Of a DNA stretch of 64,000 nt, positions 46,804 to 58,272 are shown in pieces. Each line of letters starts with the position of its first letter. Position 1 is the stretch's first letter. This stretch comes from Owenia fusiformis. Lineage: Eukaryota; Annelida; Polychaeta; Sabellida; Oweniidae. The notes beneath the pieces were generated by a model. The model was not told the origin of the DNA. It saw only the letters and a program-made list of their open reading frames with translations, and did no database searches. The DNA lies in NCBI GenBank assembly GCA_903813345.2, contig CAIIXF020000002.1, positions 24,692,455 through 24,756,454 of the forward strand, given 5' to 3'. The position numbers and the translations under genes were made by a program.

Positions 46804-47940
46804 TGGGAAAGCATCCTGCTGAAATTCAAAAAGACTATAGTGATAAGAAAAAGCACCAAAAAGAGCGTGCTCGGGTTCATAAATGCATTGTCTCAATAGC
46901 TGAGTGCACTATCTGAAAAAGATAAAGACCATAAAAGAAAAAATTATGTCATTGCGCCCGAGACATGTTATGTTAGTCTCAGATAGCGTAATAATACAGG
47001 AGACAAATCAAAAAGAAGAGAGACTGTTAGCAATGACCCAAGTAATGCCGATAACAATGATTGTGACCGTGTTTATGGCAGTGGTACAAGTAACACACAA
47101 TTAATAGTTCATATAAATTTTGCCTGGAATTTAGCAAGAGGACATGCATGGCTCTTTAGAAAACGGATAAGTAGAACTTTGGGACGTACGTACCCATAAG
47201 AAAACAAAGCTCCCTGAACATAGATAAACATGGAAAAACAATCACAAATCATTCCAAAGGATCTTACAGAAGCAGAGAAAAATAGAACCAAGGGTCCAAG
47301 CACGCCAAAAACACCAAAGAGTGCAGGGGAAAAGTGATGCGATGCAAACTTTAACATAGTGATATCCCTAGAGTTGAGGAGAAGATTAGTACGAGGAAAA
47401 CACGTAGTTGAAGAGTTGAAGCAGACGCAACATGACTGGCGGGGAAATGCCTGAAAGAGTGTTCAAATCTAGTTGATATAATATGACTAAAGGCGATGGA
47501 AGGTGATACAAGCTTAAGGGCCTTGCTTGGCTGGACAAAAATGAAATGAGTACTCGACGTTTACCACAAGCAAAGGAATATAAATTTGTTGAAGCAAATA
47601 AACAGTGTTAAAAGCGCCCCGCACAAAAGTGAAACAAATCAGGAATGACATACAAGAAGAGACAACATAGCTATCCAAGAGTATTCTGACAGGGCCATCA
47701 TGCAGACTGAGAGTGGAGCTACATCTTTTTTTCACTGCAGTTTACAATTACTGTTGGTATGTCGAAAAGGCACTGCATGTAGATACTGATGATAATAAAT
47801 ACTATTTTTTAAGAAAAGAAGAATGTCCAATGGTCTCTAGAATGTTACGTTATTTGGCTGAGAGTCTCAGATTTTGAGTGTGTAGTAGAGGAGTCAATTC
47901 CAACAGGGAAGTTTAAAGGGCTATTTAAACTCTAGATCTG
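46804..47940 (+). pseudogene. Decayed basic/coiled-coil transposase-like gene
   Basis: Starts after an acceptor-like gtag with MGKHPAEIQKDYSDKKKHQK, then scattered frames: SEKDKDHKRK, INFAWNLARGHAWLF, PKDLTEAEKNRTKGPSTPK, KHVVEELKQTQ, KFVEANKQ, EYSD...QTESGATSFF. A basic N-terminus, a Thr-Pro-Ser linker before a helical region and a late YSDG/SQ-like motif recall uncharacterised transposase-like families common in marine invertebrates. Many stops and frameshifts. The assignment is from memory of the family style and is weak. It lies only in the left arm. Confidence 0.4.
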
Positions 47941-49377
47941 TGTCCTGAGATTCAAACTCGTGTTCTATGGGATTTATATGTCCAAGCTAGGATTAAGTAA
48001 CGTTTTCAGGAGTTCAAATGTACCTATGGTATTAGAGGAGACACTGAATGTTGTTACTTTTTGACGATAATCACAAATTATATAGCATAGTTTTGATCTT
48101 GCGATTGTAAGTTTTGTAATCACTTACGTTACAAAGGATTTAGCATTACAAATGTGTGAAGAAAGACTAAGTCCCTTTAATCCTGTATATATTCATTCCA
48201 ACATATAGCGTATGTGACAATATATCAATTCATTGCGTGTTTTGTGCATAAATAATGAGTGTGTTAGCTTTAATGTTTCCATTGCAAAAGTTAGTTAATT
48301 TCTCCATCATTTACGTTACTTGATGGTCCACTGAACTATGTTTGTTTTAAATGTTACTATTTAGCGCAGTCAGATGTCCCTTTGGTAGTTCGACTTTTTC
48401 AGGAAAGCAACAAACTTGGCACAGTTGTAGAAACATATGATCTGAATGAAAAATGATTTCGGGGCAAGTGATTCGGGGTGGTCTTCATGGATTGTAAGCC
48501 TCTGACCCCCACCCCTATCAGGCGGGGAGGGGGTACATTATAATAAAATAAATAAAAATAGTTATAAAGTATATTTCTTTAAATGACTTCATTTGGTGAT
48601 TGCTTTGAGCCTTGAAATTGAGAAAAACCTATTTTAGAAGTGGTGTTTATGAAGGAAAATACATTTTAACCCAATTATCTAGCGTGAATTCATCTTTCAA
48701 AGGGTCAAATATGGGACATCAAGTACTGTATTTCAAGAATGTGATGTCTGATCATCCTGAGAAAATTCATACTAATAGAGATATAGGTGTTAATCACTCA
48801 TATGATATATGGCTTGTGTAGCTCATGTTATTTTTGAGAAATAAATTATCGAAATATGGATATTTAAGCCCTTGCGGCCTAGGGGTGACCTTATTTTACC
48901 TTAATAATTTTTAAGATTTGCAATGTTTGGGCCTCATATGAATTCTAAATGTTGCATTAAGTATTGTTTTGTCATATTATTCCTAATTAAATGTAAAAAA
49001 ATTATTGGAAATTAAAAAAAAATCAAATTTTCATTTTCGGTTCTAAAGGGCCAGGGGTAACCATATTTTACCCTAATAATTTCCCAGATATGTAATATAT
49101 GCATCTCAAATTAGCTCAAGATGTTGCATATAGTTCTGTTTTATCATACTTCTTTGATAAAATGTAGAAAATGATCGGATATATCTAAAAAATCAAAATT
49201 TTCACTTAAGCTCTTGATGGCCCTGGGGTAACCTTATTTTACCTTAATAATTTTCTAAATATGAGACATAGTCACCTCAAATGAGCTTAAGATGGTATAT
49301 TTAGTCCTGTTTTATCATATCATTCCCAAGGACTGAAAAAATGATTGGAAATTATAAGAAAATTACATTTTCATATT

Positions 49378-49614
49378 ACACCCCCAATCTGCAACATCTT
49401 CTTGCAGCGCTGTAAACAGTACTGAACAGTGCAGTCAGAGTACTGCACTATATAGCAATGTACAATGCTATTCTAACACCATCTGTTTTGGACAGCGTAG
49501 TACAGTACTGTTTTTACAGCTCAGTACTGTTTTAGAAAACAGCTGTGTTCAGTACTGTTTTTACAGCACTGTTTATGAAACCATGCTGTTTGATGCAGTT
49601 TGAGATTGGTAGTG
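49378..49614. mobile_element. MITE-like insert rich in CAGTACTG palindromes
   Basis: Ends ACACCCCCAATCTGCAAC and, inverted, ACACTACCAATCTCAAACTG. It holds at least six ACAGTACTG/AGTACTG words and GCAGCGCTG. It interrupts the left arm only; the right arm lacks it. Confidence 0.6.
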
Positions 49615-50229
49615 TAGTTTATGATAGGCCAGGAATGACCTAATTTTACCTTAAAAATTTAAACAAAGATATATCATTGTTTACTCAAATGAGCTCAAAA
49701 TAGTGAATATAGTCTAGTTTTGTCATATTATTGCTACTGAGATATACAATAATGATTAACAATTATAAAAAATGAACCTCAACAGCCATTTATTCCTTTT
49801 TAGTACCAATGGCAATACTATCTAGTTTTATAGATCATTTTCTAAGATATGAAAATGTTTGATAAGTCCAGTTCATACTCGCACGAGTAGTATCATTGTT
49901 AAGATTCTGTATATTATCATTTGAGTATATAATCCAAATCTATAAAACCTAATCAAAGGAGTCACAATTTATGGATTCTGATAGTCTATCCTACAGCTAC
50001 ATAGCTCAGAGCAAATCAGATCTGCTTTCAAACATTTGCGTCTGTTCTCTTGACACAGGTATCTACCCCATGACCTACATTTTATGTTGTGGCCTCAGTA
50101 TCAGCAGTGGGAGTAGTCCAGCCACATTCATGTGGTGATAGAAACTGTGGGTAAGAATGCATCAGAATGAATAAGGACTCTAGTCTTCTAATTTTAGGGT
50201 ATCAAAAAAGATTTAAAGCTTAAGAACAC

Positions 50230-50795
50230 TTGCGTAACCTCTGGGTACACCTTCTATTCCTGCAAATCAGTTGACTAAGAGTAGTAGCAGAATGCATCTA
50301 GTGATTGTATGAAAAATGGTAAGGGCTAAACTTCGTTCATAGCCAAGTGGCCTTGAAATATCTAAGGCAGGTCGTACATACTGGAGGAATTTCCCCTCAC
50401 CATAGGCCATATGCAATCCAAATTGACATTTTCAGCACAAGTTACTGCCAGTTTAAACCACATCAAAATCAACTGTATTGACTATGATTCTTATTAGGTC
50501 ATGACAGAAGCAGTCTTTGGCATGCTTCTTCATATGAGCGAATGGTGATGGCAGATACTTCACCATGGGGCTAAGATATTGCATTACCTCATTGTGAGGT
50601 CACTATCTTCTTGCCATCTTCCTCCAGGGTTTCAGTTTTGATGCCTGGAAGGAAAACAGCTCCCTCTTGTTCCAACTATCTTAGGAAATCTTGCCAATTC
50701 CACAGAAGAAAATTAGTAGGATATACTTTCCTCACTGTTCCAGTTTTGTGCTGTTTGTATCTATGCTCATTAACATCAAAGTTGAATGACTAAGC
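50230..50795 (-). pseudogene. Decayed unclassified coding domain, left-arm copy
   Basis: On the minus strand, broken frames read LEQEGAVFLPGIKTETLEED, GKKIVTS, YEEACQRLL, TVDFDVV, SIWIAYGLW and IFHTITRC. In the same order the plus-strand copy at 51.31-51.77 kb has TETLEMDGKKIVTT, EEADSRIFL, NSDVVILA, SIWIAYGKG and ISHTIIGCDV. I recall this order (EEADxR, DTDVVVLA, W-A-G-GK, HxxTGCD) from uncharacterised proteins of marine invertebrates. Function unknown. Confidence 0.5.
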
Positions 50796-50967
50796 TACAT
50801 AGTAGATGCCAAAATAATAGACAGGGCATGTATAGTTAAACATGCTAACAGTGAAATATAAAGAAAATTTGGTGATTATGCAAATATGATATTACCCACG
50901 TAAAAGTCTGCAAATACATTTAGTTCATTGCCTTGATGTCAGCTGGGATGTTTACAAGGACACTAGC

Positions 50968-51306
50968 TTAAAGGGGCAACAAGGTCTGTAAAAGATTCAA
51001 TTTTTTTACTTTTTCTGAGCTATCAGGGCAATATTTGGCTTTGACATACCTATTTTCTTAAAATGTATGGATAAACTATCAATTTCAGCATTAAGAAGTG
51101 TAAATTCAGTTCAAAGCTTCTATAAGGGTTTTTAAGATCCAAAACATTTCAAGAGGAATCAGCTAAAATAATGTTCATCCAGGAGGTTTCTTTGGAAAAA
51201 AATAAACATATATGTTAGTCTTGATGAAATATCAAAACTTGAATATACTTTGACACTGGTCCATGATCGTTGAATGGCCCCTTTGCACTAATTGTTGCAC
51301 CTTTAA
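50968..51306. mobile_element. TTAA-flanked MITE, copy 2
   Basis: TTAA at both ends, with ends TTAAAGGGGCAACAA and, inverted, TTAAAGGTGCAACAA. It matches 28949-29320. It sits at the symmetry centre of the inverted dimer. Confidence 0.8.
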
Positions 51307-51309
51307 AAC

Positions 51310-51775
51310 GGCACTAGAGAGACTTGTGGAACTGGAACAAGGATAGTCTAAGGAGGAAACTGAAACCCTTGAAATGGATGGAAAGAAGATAGTGACCACA
51401 TAAATTAAGGAAGCAATGCAATGTTTTAGCCCAACAGTGAGGTTCTGCCATCACCCTTGCTCTTATAAGAAGAAGCAGATTCAAGGATATTTCTCAATAT
51501 TTTCAGTTAGACTGCTTCAATCATGGCCTTCAAGAGAAAGAACAATACTCCTTACATTTAATTCTGATGTGGTTATCCTGGCATATATGTGATGTTAAAA
51601 ACTGAAAAAGTCAATTTGGATAGCATATGGTAAGGGAGTATCAATATCTACCTGCCCATGACCAAAGTTTAATCCTCCCCATTTCTCATACAATCATTGG
51701 ATGTGATGTTACATCTGTATTCTACTGCTATGGAAAAATGGAATAAATGGATTGAGATTTAAATGTGTCACTGAA
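51310..51775 (+). pseudogene. Decayed unclassified coding domain, right-arm copy
   Basis: Broken plus-strand frames: LERLVELEQG, TETLEMDGKKIVTT, EEADSRIFLNIFS, ERTILLTFNSDVVILAYM, SIWIAYGKG, ISHTIIGCDVTSVFYCYGKM. The spacing EEADxR, then xxDVVxLA about 30 residues later, recalls the acidic motifs of PIN/FEN-type nucleases. That is inference only. At least five stops or shifts. It is the mirror copy of the minus-strand block at 50.23-50.80 kb, and both read outward. Confidence 0.5.
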
Positions 51776-53390
51776 TTTTCTAATTGTTGTTAATCATTAT
51801 CTCAGTAGGAATAAAGTGAAAAACAGACTATTTTCCCCATTTTGAGATCATTTTATATTGAAAATTATTGTGATAACATTTGGCATTATTGTGCCCAATC
51901 ATTGACTGTCATTATTCACTGACAGAATCCTTGACAGAAGCAGCTCAGCTTAACCCCCCCCCATCAGGCTAAGGTGACTGGACTTACTACCCTTTGCATT
52001 TATTCGACTTTCCTTCTCAAAAGAGAGCTTCGTCTTCACTCTATCAGTTTTCAATGAATCTCTGAACTCACTGCGCTAATCAGAGTTTGTTGTCGAAAAT
52101 AAGGACGGCTTTCTATATGGTCATTTTCTCTGACGAAATCGCATCATTAATGTGCACGCATTTACCACTTGTTCCTTCAAGCTCGCTGATTGGTTGAGAA
52201 TAGGTCAGCATGGTTTATTGCAGCTTGGGTCATAAATGCTTTAAGACCCAAGCTGCCAATGGCATCGGTCATGGGGACGGGGGTGCTAAACTCACTCCAT
52301 CCTTTGCTTCTATATTATGGTAATATATGATTAAATCACCCCTGACCTGTCAAAAGCTAAAAATGTCATTTTTCAAATTTCCATTATTTTTTACATCTCC
52401 TAAGGAATAATATGACAAAACAAGAGTATATGACACAATTCTAAGCTCATTTGAGATGCATACGTCTCATAATTAAGAAAAGTTCAAGGTTAAATAAGCC
52501 CCCCCCCCCAAGGCCATCATAAGCTAAAATGAAAATTTCAAATTTTAAGAAATGTCCAATCATTTTCTACATCTTATTGGAGGTAGTATGATTAAACAGA
52601 ACTATATGCACCATCTTGAGCTAATTTGGAAGACATATATTACAAACCTTGAAAGTTATTAAGGTAAAATATGGTTACCCCTGGCCCTTCAGAAGCGACA
52701 ATGAATTTTTTTTTTTTTTGAAAAGTTCCAATCATTTTTCAATCCAATTAGGAATAATATGACAAAACAAGACTCAATGCACCATTTTGAGCTCATATGA
52801 GACCCATACATTGCATATCTTAAAAATTATTAAGGTAGAATAAGGTTACCCCTAGGCCGCAAGGGCTTAAAAATTCAAATTTCGATAATTTTTATCTCAA
52901 AAATACATGAGCTACCCAAACCATATTCTATATTTGTGATGAACACTTATACCCCTATTAGTATGAATTTTTCCAAGATGATCAGACATCACATTCTTGA
53001 AATACAGTACTTGATGTCCCATATTTGACCCTTTAAAAGATGAATTCACGCTAGATAATTGGGTCAAAATGCATTTTCCACACTAAACACCACATCTACA
53101 ATCGGTTTGTCTCAATTTCAAGGCTCAGAGCAATCACCAAATGAAGTCATTTTAAAAAATTTACTTCACAACCATTTTTATTTATTTTTTATAATGTACC
53201 CCCTCCCCGCCTGATAGGGGTTGGGGTCAGAGACTAAAAAATCCATGAAGACCACTCCGGATCACTTGCCCCGAAATCATTTTCCACTCAGATCAAGTGT
53301 TTCTACAACTGTGCCAATTTTGTTGCTTTCCTGAAAAAGTCGAACTATAAAGGGCTTATTTCTGGACATCTGACTACGCTAATTGGTAAA
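51776..53390. repeat. Inner right arm of the inverted dimer
   Basis: Reverse of 48.36-49.9 kb. It also matches both halves of the repeat split by the Ngaro element (340-586 and 6031-6165), and so shows the uninterrupted site near 52.32 kb. Confidence 0.75.
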
Positions 53391-53669
53391 AATGCAGTGC
53401 ACGGAAGCAAATGCCATATTGAAAAGGTTCGTAAAACAGTTTGAACATGTTAGTACATGTCACGTGGGCCAGTGTTTTATATAGGGATTAGATGTACTTT
53501 ACTTGTTTACTTGAACGTAAAACATTGCATGAAATCTGCAGTCTTCCGGGTTTTCTCTGGATTTGTATTGTCTCATTGGGGCTTTCTGACTTTAAAACAA
53601 ACCCTAACCTTAAGAGATTTGTGTCTCGGGAACATTTTTGTAAATTGTTATTAAAAACAATCTTGAAAT

Positions 53670-53877
53670 AATATCACACTATTTTGTTTTTCCGATTTCA
53701 CTCATAGATTACGTCAATATGACGTGCAAACTTTGGGTAGACGTTGTCATTTCCGGATGCCCCAACGTGTCAGGAACACATAGATACTCGAATGATCTTG
53801 ATTAGACATCAGGGTGCAGAGAAATCATAATCTTACTGAGTGGCTTCACGAAAAAATAAACAGGGTTATATGCCACC
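53670..53877. repeat. Right terminal inverted repeat of the TTAA element
   Basis: Read in reverse it begins GGTGGCATATAACCCTGTTT and matches the left terminal repeat with scattered substitutions and few indels. TTAA follows at 53878-53881. Confidence 0.8.
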
Positions 53878-53881
53878 TTAA

Positions 53882-55850
53882 GAACGTTTTCTTGAATGCG
53901 GTTTATTTTTTAAATTGCATTTTTATAATTCATTGTCACGCCTGAAACATGTACGTCTTGTGATTACAATGAAATCAAGCAATGGTGCAATTTAACTTAT
54001 TGTTCCGATTTGTTCTGCTTTCCGGAACTAATATTGTTATCAGACTTACTGCAAACTAATATTGTTATCAAACTTAAATACGACTTGCAAGTGAACGCCT
54101 TGCGATCCGGAAATGGCAACTTACATTTGTTGTTTACAATCGCACGAGATATTTGAGGCTGACCCGAGAATCAAGTCTTAATAAACAATAGTTCTGTCAA
54201 AAATTGATTAAATCAAATTAAATAAGATTCGGAATGAAAGTGGCCCGTCCATATTTCATATATGATTAAAATAATTAGTCCATTGGGCATGTATAATCCT
54301 TTTTATTGCAGTTGATTCGAAATATTTCTATGCTGGCTGTACTAATTCTTCAAAACTTTCAGTCATTGACGTCATAGATTTAACTCATTTGCATATAACC
54401 AATCAGCGCGCCGGAAATTAAGTGTTTTTTAACTTTGTGAAAAAGGTGAATACGAGTTCTGGTATTTTTCAATTTATATTTTTCTTTTGTCAATTGATTT
54501 AACATGGTTATACATGGTTATACACCATAGGTATCGATTTTTGATAAATTACACGTGTGTAAGTAAAATGTATATGCGCACACTTGCACTGGCTATCGTT
54601 GTTAATGATTAATTCTAGGTAGGTTTAGTTTTTCTTCGAAAGACAATCAATACAGCAGCTGCCTATTATATTGCTACGTTAAAATAAGAGTAAACTTTGG
54701 ACTCATAAAACAAAAATATTAGGCCTAATCACATTCATTATCAAGATATCGTTCTCATCACATGATCATTTTGGGAGTTTCAGGTAAGTGCAAAATTAAA
54801 GTGCAAATTCGGTAATTTCCATTTATTTTTCTTTACACAAATAGATCCAATGGGTATTGGTTGGCAGAAACAGTATACCAACAGACTCACATCTTCATCT
54901 GATTGTCTTTCAGTGCCAAAATAAGATTTCCCGGAAAAAACATGACGTCAAGATCAGAACCGGTTATGGACTTTAATTGGCAATGCGTTATCCAACTCGA
55001 ATGTAAATTCAAATGTGTTCATGTTATACTGTGTTCTGATTGGCCAGAAAAGATTAAGGCATCTCAAAATCACCTCATGGTTCAATGCCTTTTGGTTGTA
55101 CGATTTTAAACAGCATATGTAACAGGATCAACTCAATGTGTATAGTTTCTATACTGTAGTCTGACTGGCCAGAACGTAACTCTGCCTGACTAGCTTTGTG
55201 AAAACGCACCACAAGGTCGGGACCTCTAATTGAGGTATTATATTTTTCGCTCATCGGAGGAAAATCGTGGCTCCAAAGTAGTCAAAGTTGAATCATTTCC
55301 ACACTGCATTGAATGCAGTGCATGGCAATCAATTACACTGACACTTTATAAGCATGTTCGGAGATTATAAACTCCAGCAACATGTTCACAACCTGTTCTG
55401 TAGCCTTATTCATAAAGCCAACGTAGGACTTACGTCAACGTATCGTATTACGGAAACTTATTTTGGTATTCATAAAGCAAACGTAACTTTACGATGAACG
55501 TAAAGTCCTGCGGATCTTACAAAATATTTACGTCAAGTATCTTCACCGTGTAACTTTACGTCCAGCCTTAAAAACACTATTTATTCGTACGTTTAGTATC
55601 CTATTACCATGAGATTTTGTGAAACACTTGTTTTAGATATAATACGTAATGTTAAAATGATTTGTCATTTGCTTGACATCTTCAAGTTTCTAGCTGGTTC
55701 CAAAGACAGGTACGAAAATGTCATCAATTTCTTGGTGTCCAAGCGTTAACAGCAACGTATCTTTCATATACGTTCAACGTAAATTATTTTCAAATGCCAA
55801 TGCGTCATCATAACGTAATAGAAAGAAAGAACAAACGCATGTAAGCAAAG
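53882..55850. other. Intergenic; possible Harbinger 5' region from about 55410
   Basis: No gene to about 55.4 kb. From 55410 the phrase 'attcataaagc(c/a)aacgta' occurs twice, followed by many ACGTAA words, leading into the Harbinger fragment at 55851. Confidence 0.45.
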
Positions 55851-56003
55851 ATGGCTTTTGTGGTAGATGTGCGCATCTTTGCAGTAAGACGGTCTCTTAG
55901 ACGAGAGCGATTGCTTAGGGATCGTAGCAATCCCCTCGAAATCTTTGATGATAGGGAGCTTCTTATGAGGTTTAGATTACCGAGGCATTTAATTTTGGAG
56001 TAG
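55851..56003 (+). pseudogene. N-terminal fragment of a Harbinger (HARBI1-like) nuclease
   Basis: A 50-codon plus-strand frame contains RRERLLRDRSNPLEIFDDRE and LLMRFRLPRHLILE, the characteristic N-terminus of PIF/Harbinger transposases and HARBI1 (RDRxNPLDxxxDxExxxRFRLPR). It stops at TAG where the family continues for about 300 residues, and no DDE domain is seen downstream. It is a truncated copy. The 103-codon minus-strand frame over the same bases is its shadow, at least in part. Confidence 0.65.
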
Positions 56004-57459
56004 CCAGCAATTGGTGACCAGGGGTTCGATTTTTTATGTATCCACAAATCTCCCCCTTCATCGGTGTACCTCACATAAAAGCATTTTTTGTATTTGTCAT
56101 ACAATTTACACCCCTCCAAAAGTTTGGCAACAATTTGATTTTCTATATTGAAATAGTTTTTGGTGAATCTTTTACTGAAAGATATTGAAATCTGGTAGCA
56201 AAATCATACATTTTATATAACAATTGTTTAATTGTTCAATGAAATCCAAATCAAGGGTTAGCATACATTGAGACAACTTTGTTAAGGGCAAATTACAACA
56301 TATCTCTAAGGAACATATTTTTAACGAGCTACCATTGAAAAAGTCGTCATTCCCAATTCATCATTCAAAGATACATTATGTCAAATTCTGGCACGCTATT
56401 CCCACACTTTTAGATGATTTTTGAGAAGAATCCAAATCAAAAGAATTTTATCTGCCATTTCATTTTGTAATAGAGGAGTTCATAATGACCTCATGAACTT
56501 ACAGTTAGTTTCTGAATACTAGTATATTCAAAAGCAAATATTTTTGAAGATATGATACTTATTTACTCATGGCGCACAATAAAAGTCGTAATGGCTGCAC
56601 GAATACTCTCAATTGGTACTGACGATAGAAGTGACAGATGACAAATAGTATATCAGGAAGCAATGCATATTGGTACATTACGTGATTTTTCTAATATTTT
56701 TTATGATGAACTTTTCCCCTTAAGTGACACATTTACGATTCTAGGCCGAATTTCGACAATTTAAGCGATATGAGTCAAGAAAATAGTCTTACCTTTCTAT
56801 TAGGATGGGTTCAGGTGCCAAAAATAACTGATCCATGGATATATATCATTTTGAAATTTGGATGCAAGAAATATTTTTTCGGAGCCATGTTTTTTTACGA
56901 CTCATAACAGCATAACCAGAAATCCATACAGAAAGTCAGACATTGGCTTATCTTCTAATTGCCCCATTACTGAGATTGCTTATCATCGCTAGCATCGTTA
57001 CCCGTGAAACTTATACTCCTCTCCTACCATTCACTATTAGGGCCTGCTACTTTGAGTACAGAGTATTGTATTACAGCATGCTAGCAGCATAGACGCTGGA
57101 TGATTTTGAGGTTATACATAGTGGCACTGTAACTCAATAACTTGTGTCCCTGATTCTGAATAAATGTAATAAAGAATGCCTGCAGTTTAAGTTAAGTTTT
57201 TTATGAGACCTAATTCTATCACAGTAACTTCCACATGTTCGATCGCCAGTAAACATTCACACAAAATGACAGAATTAGGGAAAAGAACAAGGAAAGCTCC
57301 ATAAATGTATGGGGATTGGGAGGTCATGGGCTAACAGTGCAAGATCATAACGTTTTGTATTTGAATTTATAGCTAGAATAATGGGTGCATTTGACTTTTT
57401 AACCCAAATTGATGTTTGATGCACTAAAAAGTTTTACTAATTGCTTTAGTTGTTTTGAC
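56004..57459. other. Intergenic, nothing recognised
   Basis: AT-rich; no coding domain or structured repeat seen. Confidence 0.5.
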
Positions 57460-58272
57460 GGTTATATTGTGGGTTCAGGTCACTGTCTTGTGTGATGCCC
57501 CACCATTTGGTACCGCATGTGTCAGTATCACACCATGTGCGTCGAAAAAAACCATCAACATCACCTTTCCAGCAGATCGAATTCTTCTTGACGTTGATGG
57601 TCTAGGGGAGTTGCTGTGATGGTATGCAGATGCTTGGTCTCTTGAAGCAGGATCATAATGATGAGCCCAAGTCTCATCCATAGTGATGATGTTGTCTGTA
57701 AAGTCAGAACCCTCAGCTTCAAACCTTCTAATGAACTCTGTAGAAACTTCAACACGTCTGTCTTTCTGTGCTTGAGTGAGCGATCGTGGCACCCATTTTG
57801 CCTTTACTCTGCGCATTTTTAGGTCATTTCTGATAATCCTGCATATGGTTGTTTTACTTATATTAAGTTTTCCTTCAAGATCTCTTGTGGAAATCCGTCT
57901 ATCACGGAAAATTTCTTCCTCAATCCTATCCTTATTTGTCTGTGTCCTATCTCTTAAAGGACGGCCACACCTAGGGTCATCTTCTGGTGAGATCCTCCCT
58001 GAGGAGAAACGTTTGTGCCAGTGGTAGATCCTACCTGTTGACATAGCACCATCTCCATATGCATTCCTGAGGAACTTTAAAGTTTCAGGAGCTGTCATTC
58101 CATTTCTTACACAGTCTTGGATAGATGTCCTTTGTCTTATTCTTGAATATTCTTTCCCTGATGACATTCTTTTGGTTTTCAAGATGGCTGATTTTCAAAA
58201 ATGGTGGGGCTTTGTTGGCAAATGACAATTATGACATCACACAAGACAGTGACCTGAACCCACAATATAACC
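57460..58272 (-). mobile_element. Mariner deletion derivative with 38-bp perfect inverted ends
   Basis: 57460-57497 and 58235-58272 are perfect inverted copies (ggttatattgtgggttcagg, then tcactgtcttgtgtgatg). The transposase frame runs straight into the 3' repeat. Mariner duplicates TA; TATA lies inside the outer seven bases of each repeat, so the true end may be TTGTGGGTTC with a palindromic GGTTATA...TATAACC target. 813 bp against about 1.3 kb for complete mariners. Confidence 0.85.
57475..58182 (-). pseudogene. Mariner transposase, C-terminally truncated
   Basis: 235 codons against about 345 usual. The N-terminal paired HTH region is complete (RTSIQDCVRNGMTAPETLKF, YHWHKRFSSGR, DDPRCGRP), as is the linker (WVPRSLTQAQKDRRVEV). 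The catalytic domain keeps the first Asp (TMDETWAHHYDP) and the second (LMVFFDAHGVI), but the third acidic residue and the C-terminus are deleted. The frame ends TGA inside the terminal repeat. It could bind element ends but not cut them. ATG choice: 58182, or 58167 (MSSGKEY). Confidence 0.85.

Larger units (their letters stand above)
48360..50830. repeat. Inner left arm of the inverted dimer
   Basis: Pairs with 51310-53390 in reverse. Landmarks are 'gcagtcagatgtcc', 'ggaaagcaacaaac', 'gggggtacattataataaa', 'gtacttgatgtcccatattt' (inverse form), and the decayed coding block. Internally it repeats a unit of about 180 bp ('ggtaaccttattttacctta', 'taataattttc') three or more times. Confidence 0.75.
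45411..53877. mobile_element. 8.5-kb TTAA-bounded inverted-dimer DNA element, decayed
   Basis: Flanked by TTAA at 45407-45410 and 53878-53881. Terminal inverted repeats of about 200 bp are well conserved (gtgaagccactcagt, tctatgtgttcct, atattgacgtaat). Further inverted homology joins 48360-50800 with 51310-53390, so right arm and left arm are the same unit in opposite directions around about 51 kb. The left arm has about 2.7 kb (45.65-48.36 kb) missing from the right. Coding remnants are decayed. TTAA duplication fits Kolobok or piggyBac-like groups; I cannot assign it. A MITE (50968-51306) sits at the centre and another small element at 49378-49614. Confidence 0.75.

Noticed and set aside
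55808-56119. 103-codon minus-strand frame as a gene
   Set aside because: The plus strand over the same bases gives a clear Harbinger motif; the minus-strand product has no known domain.
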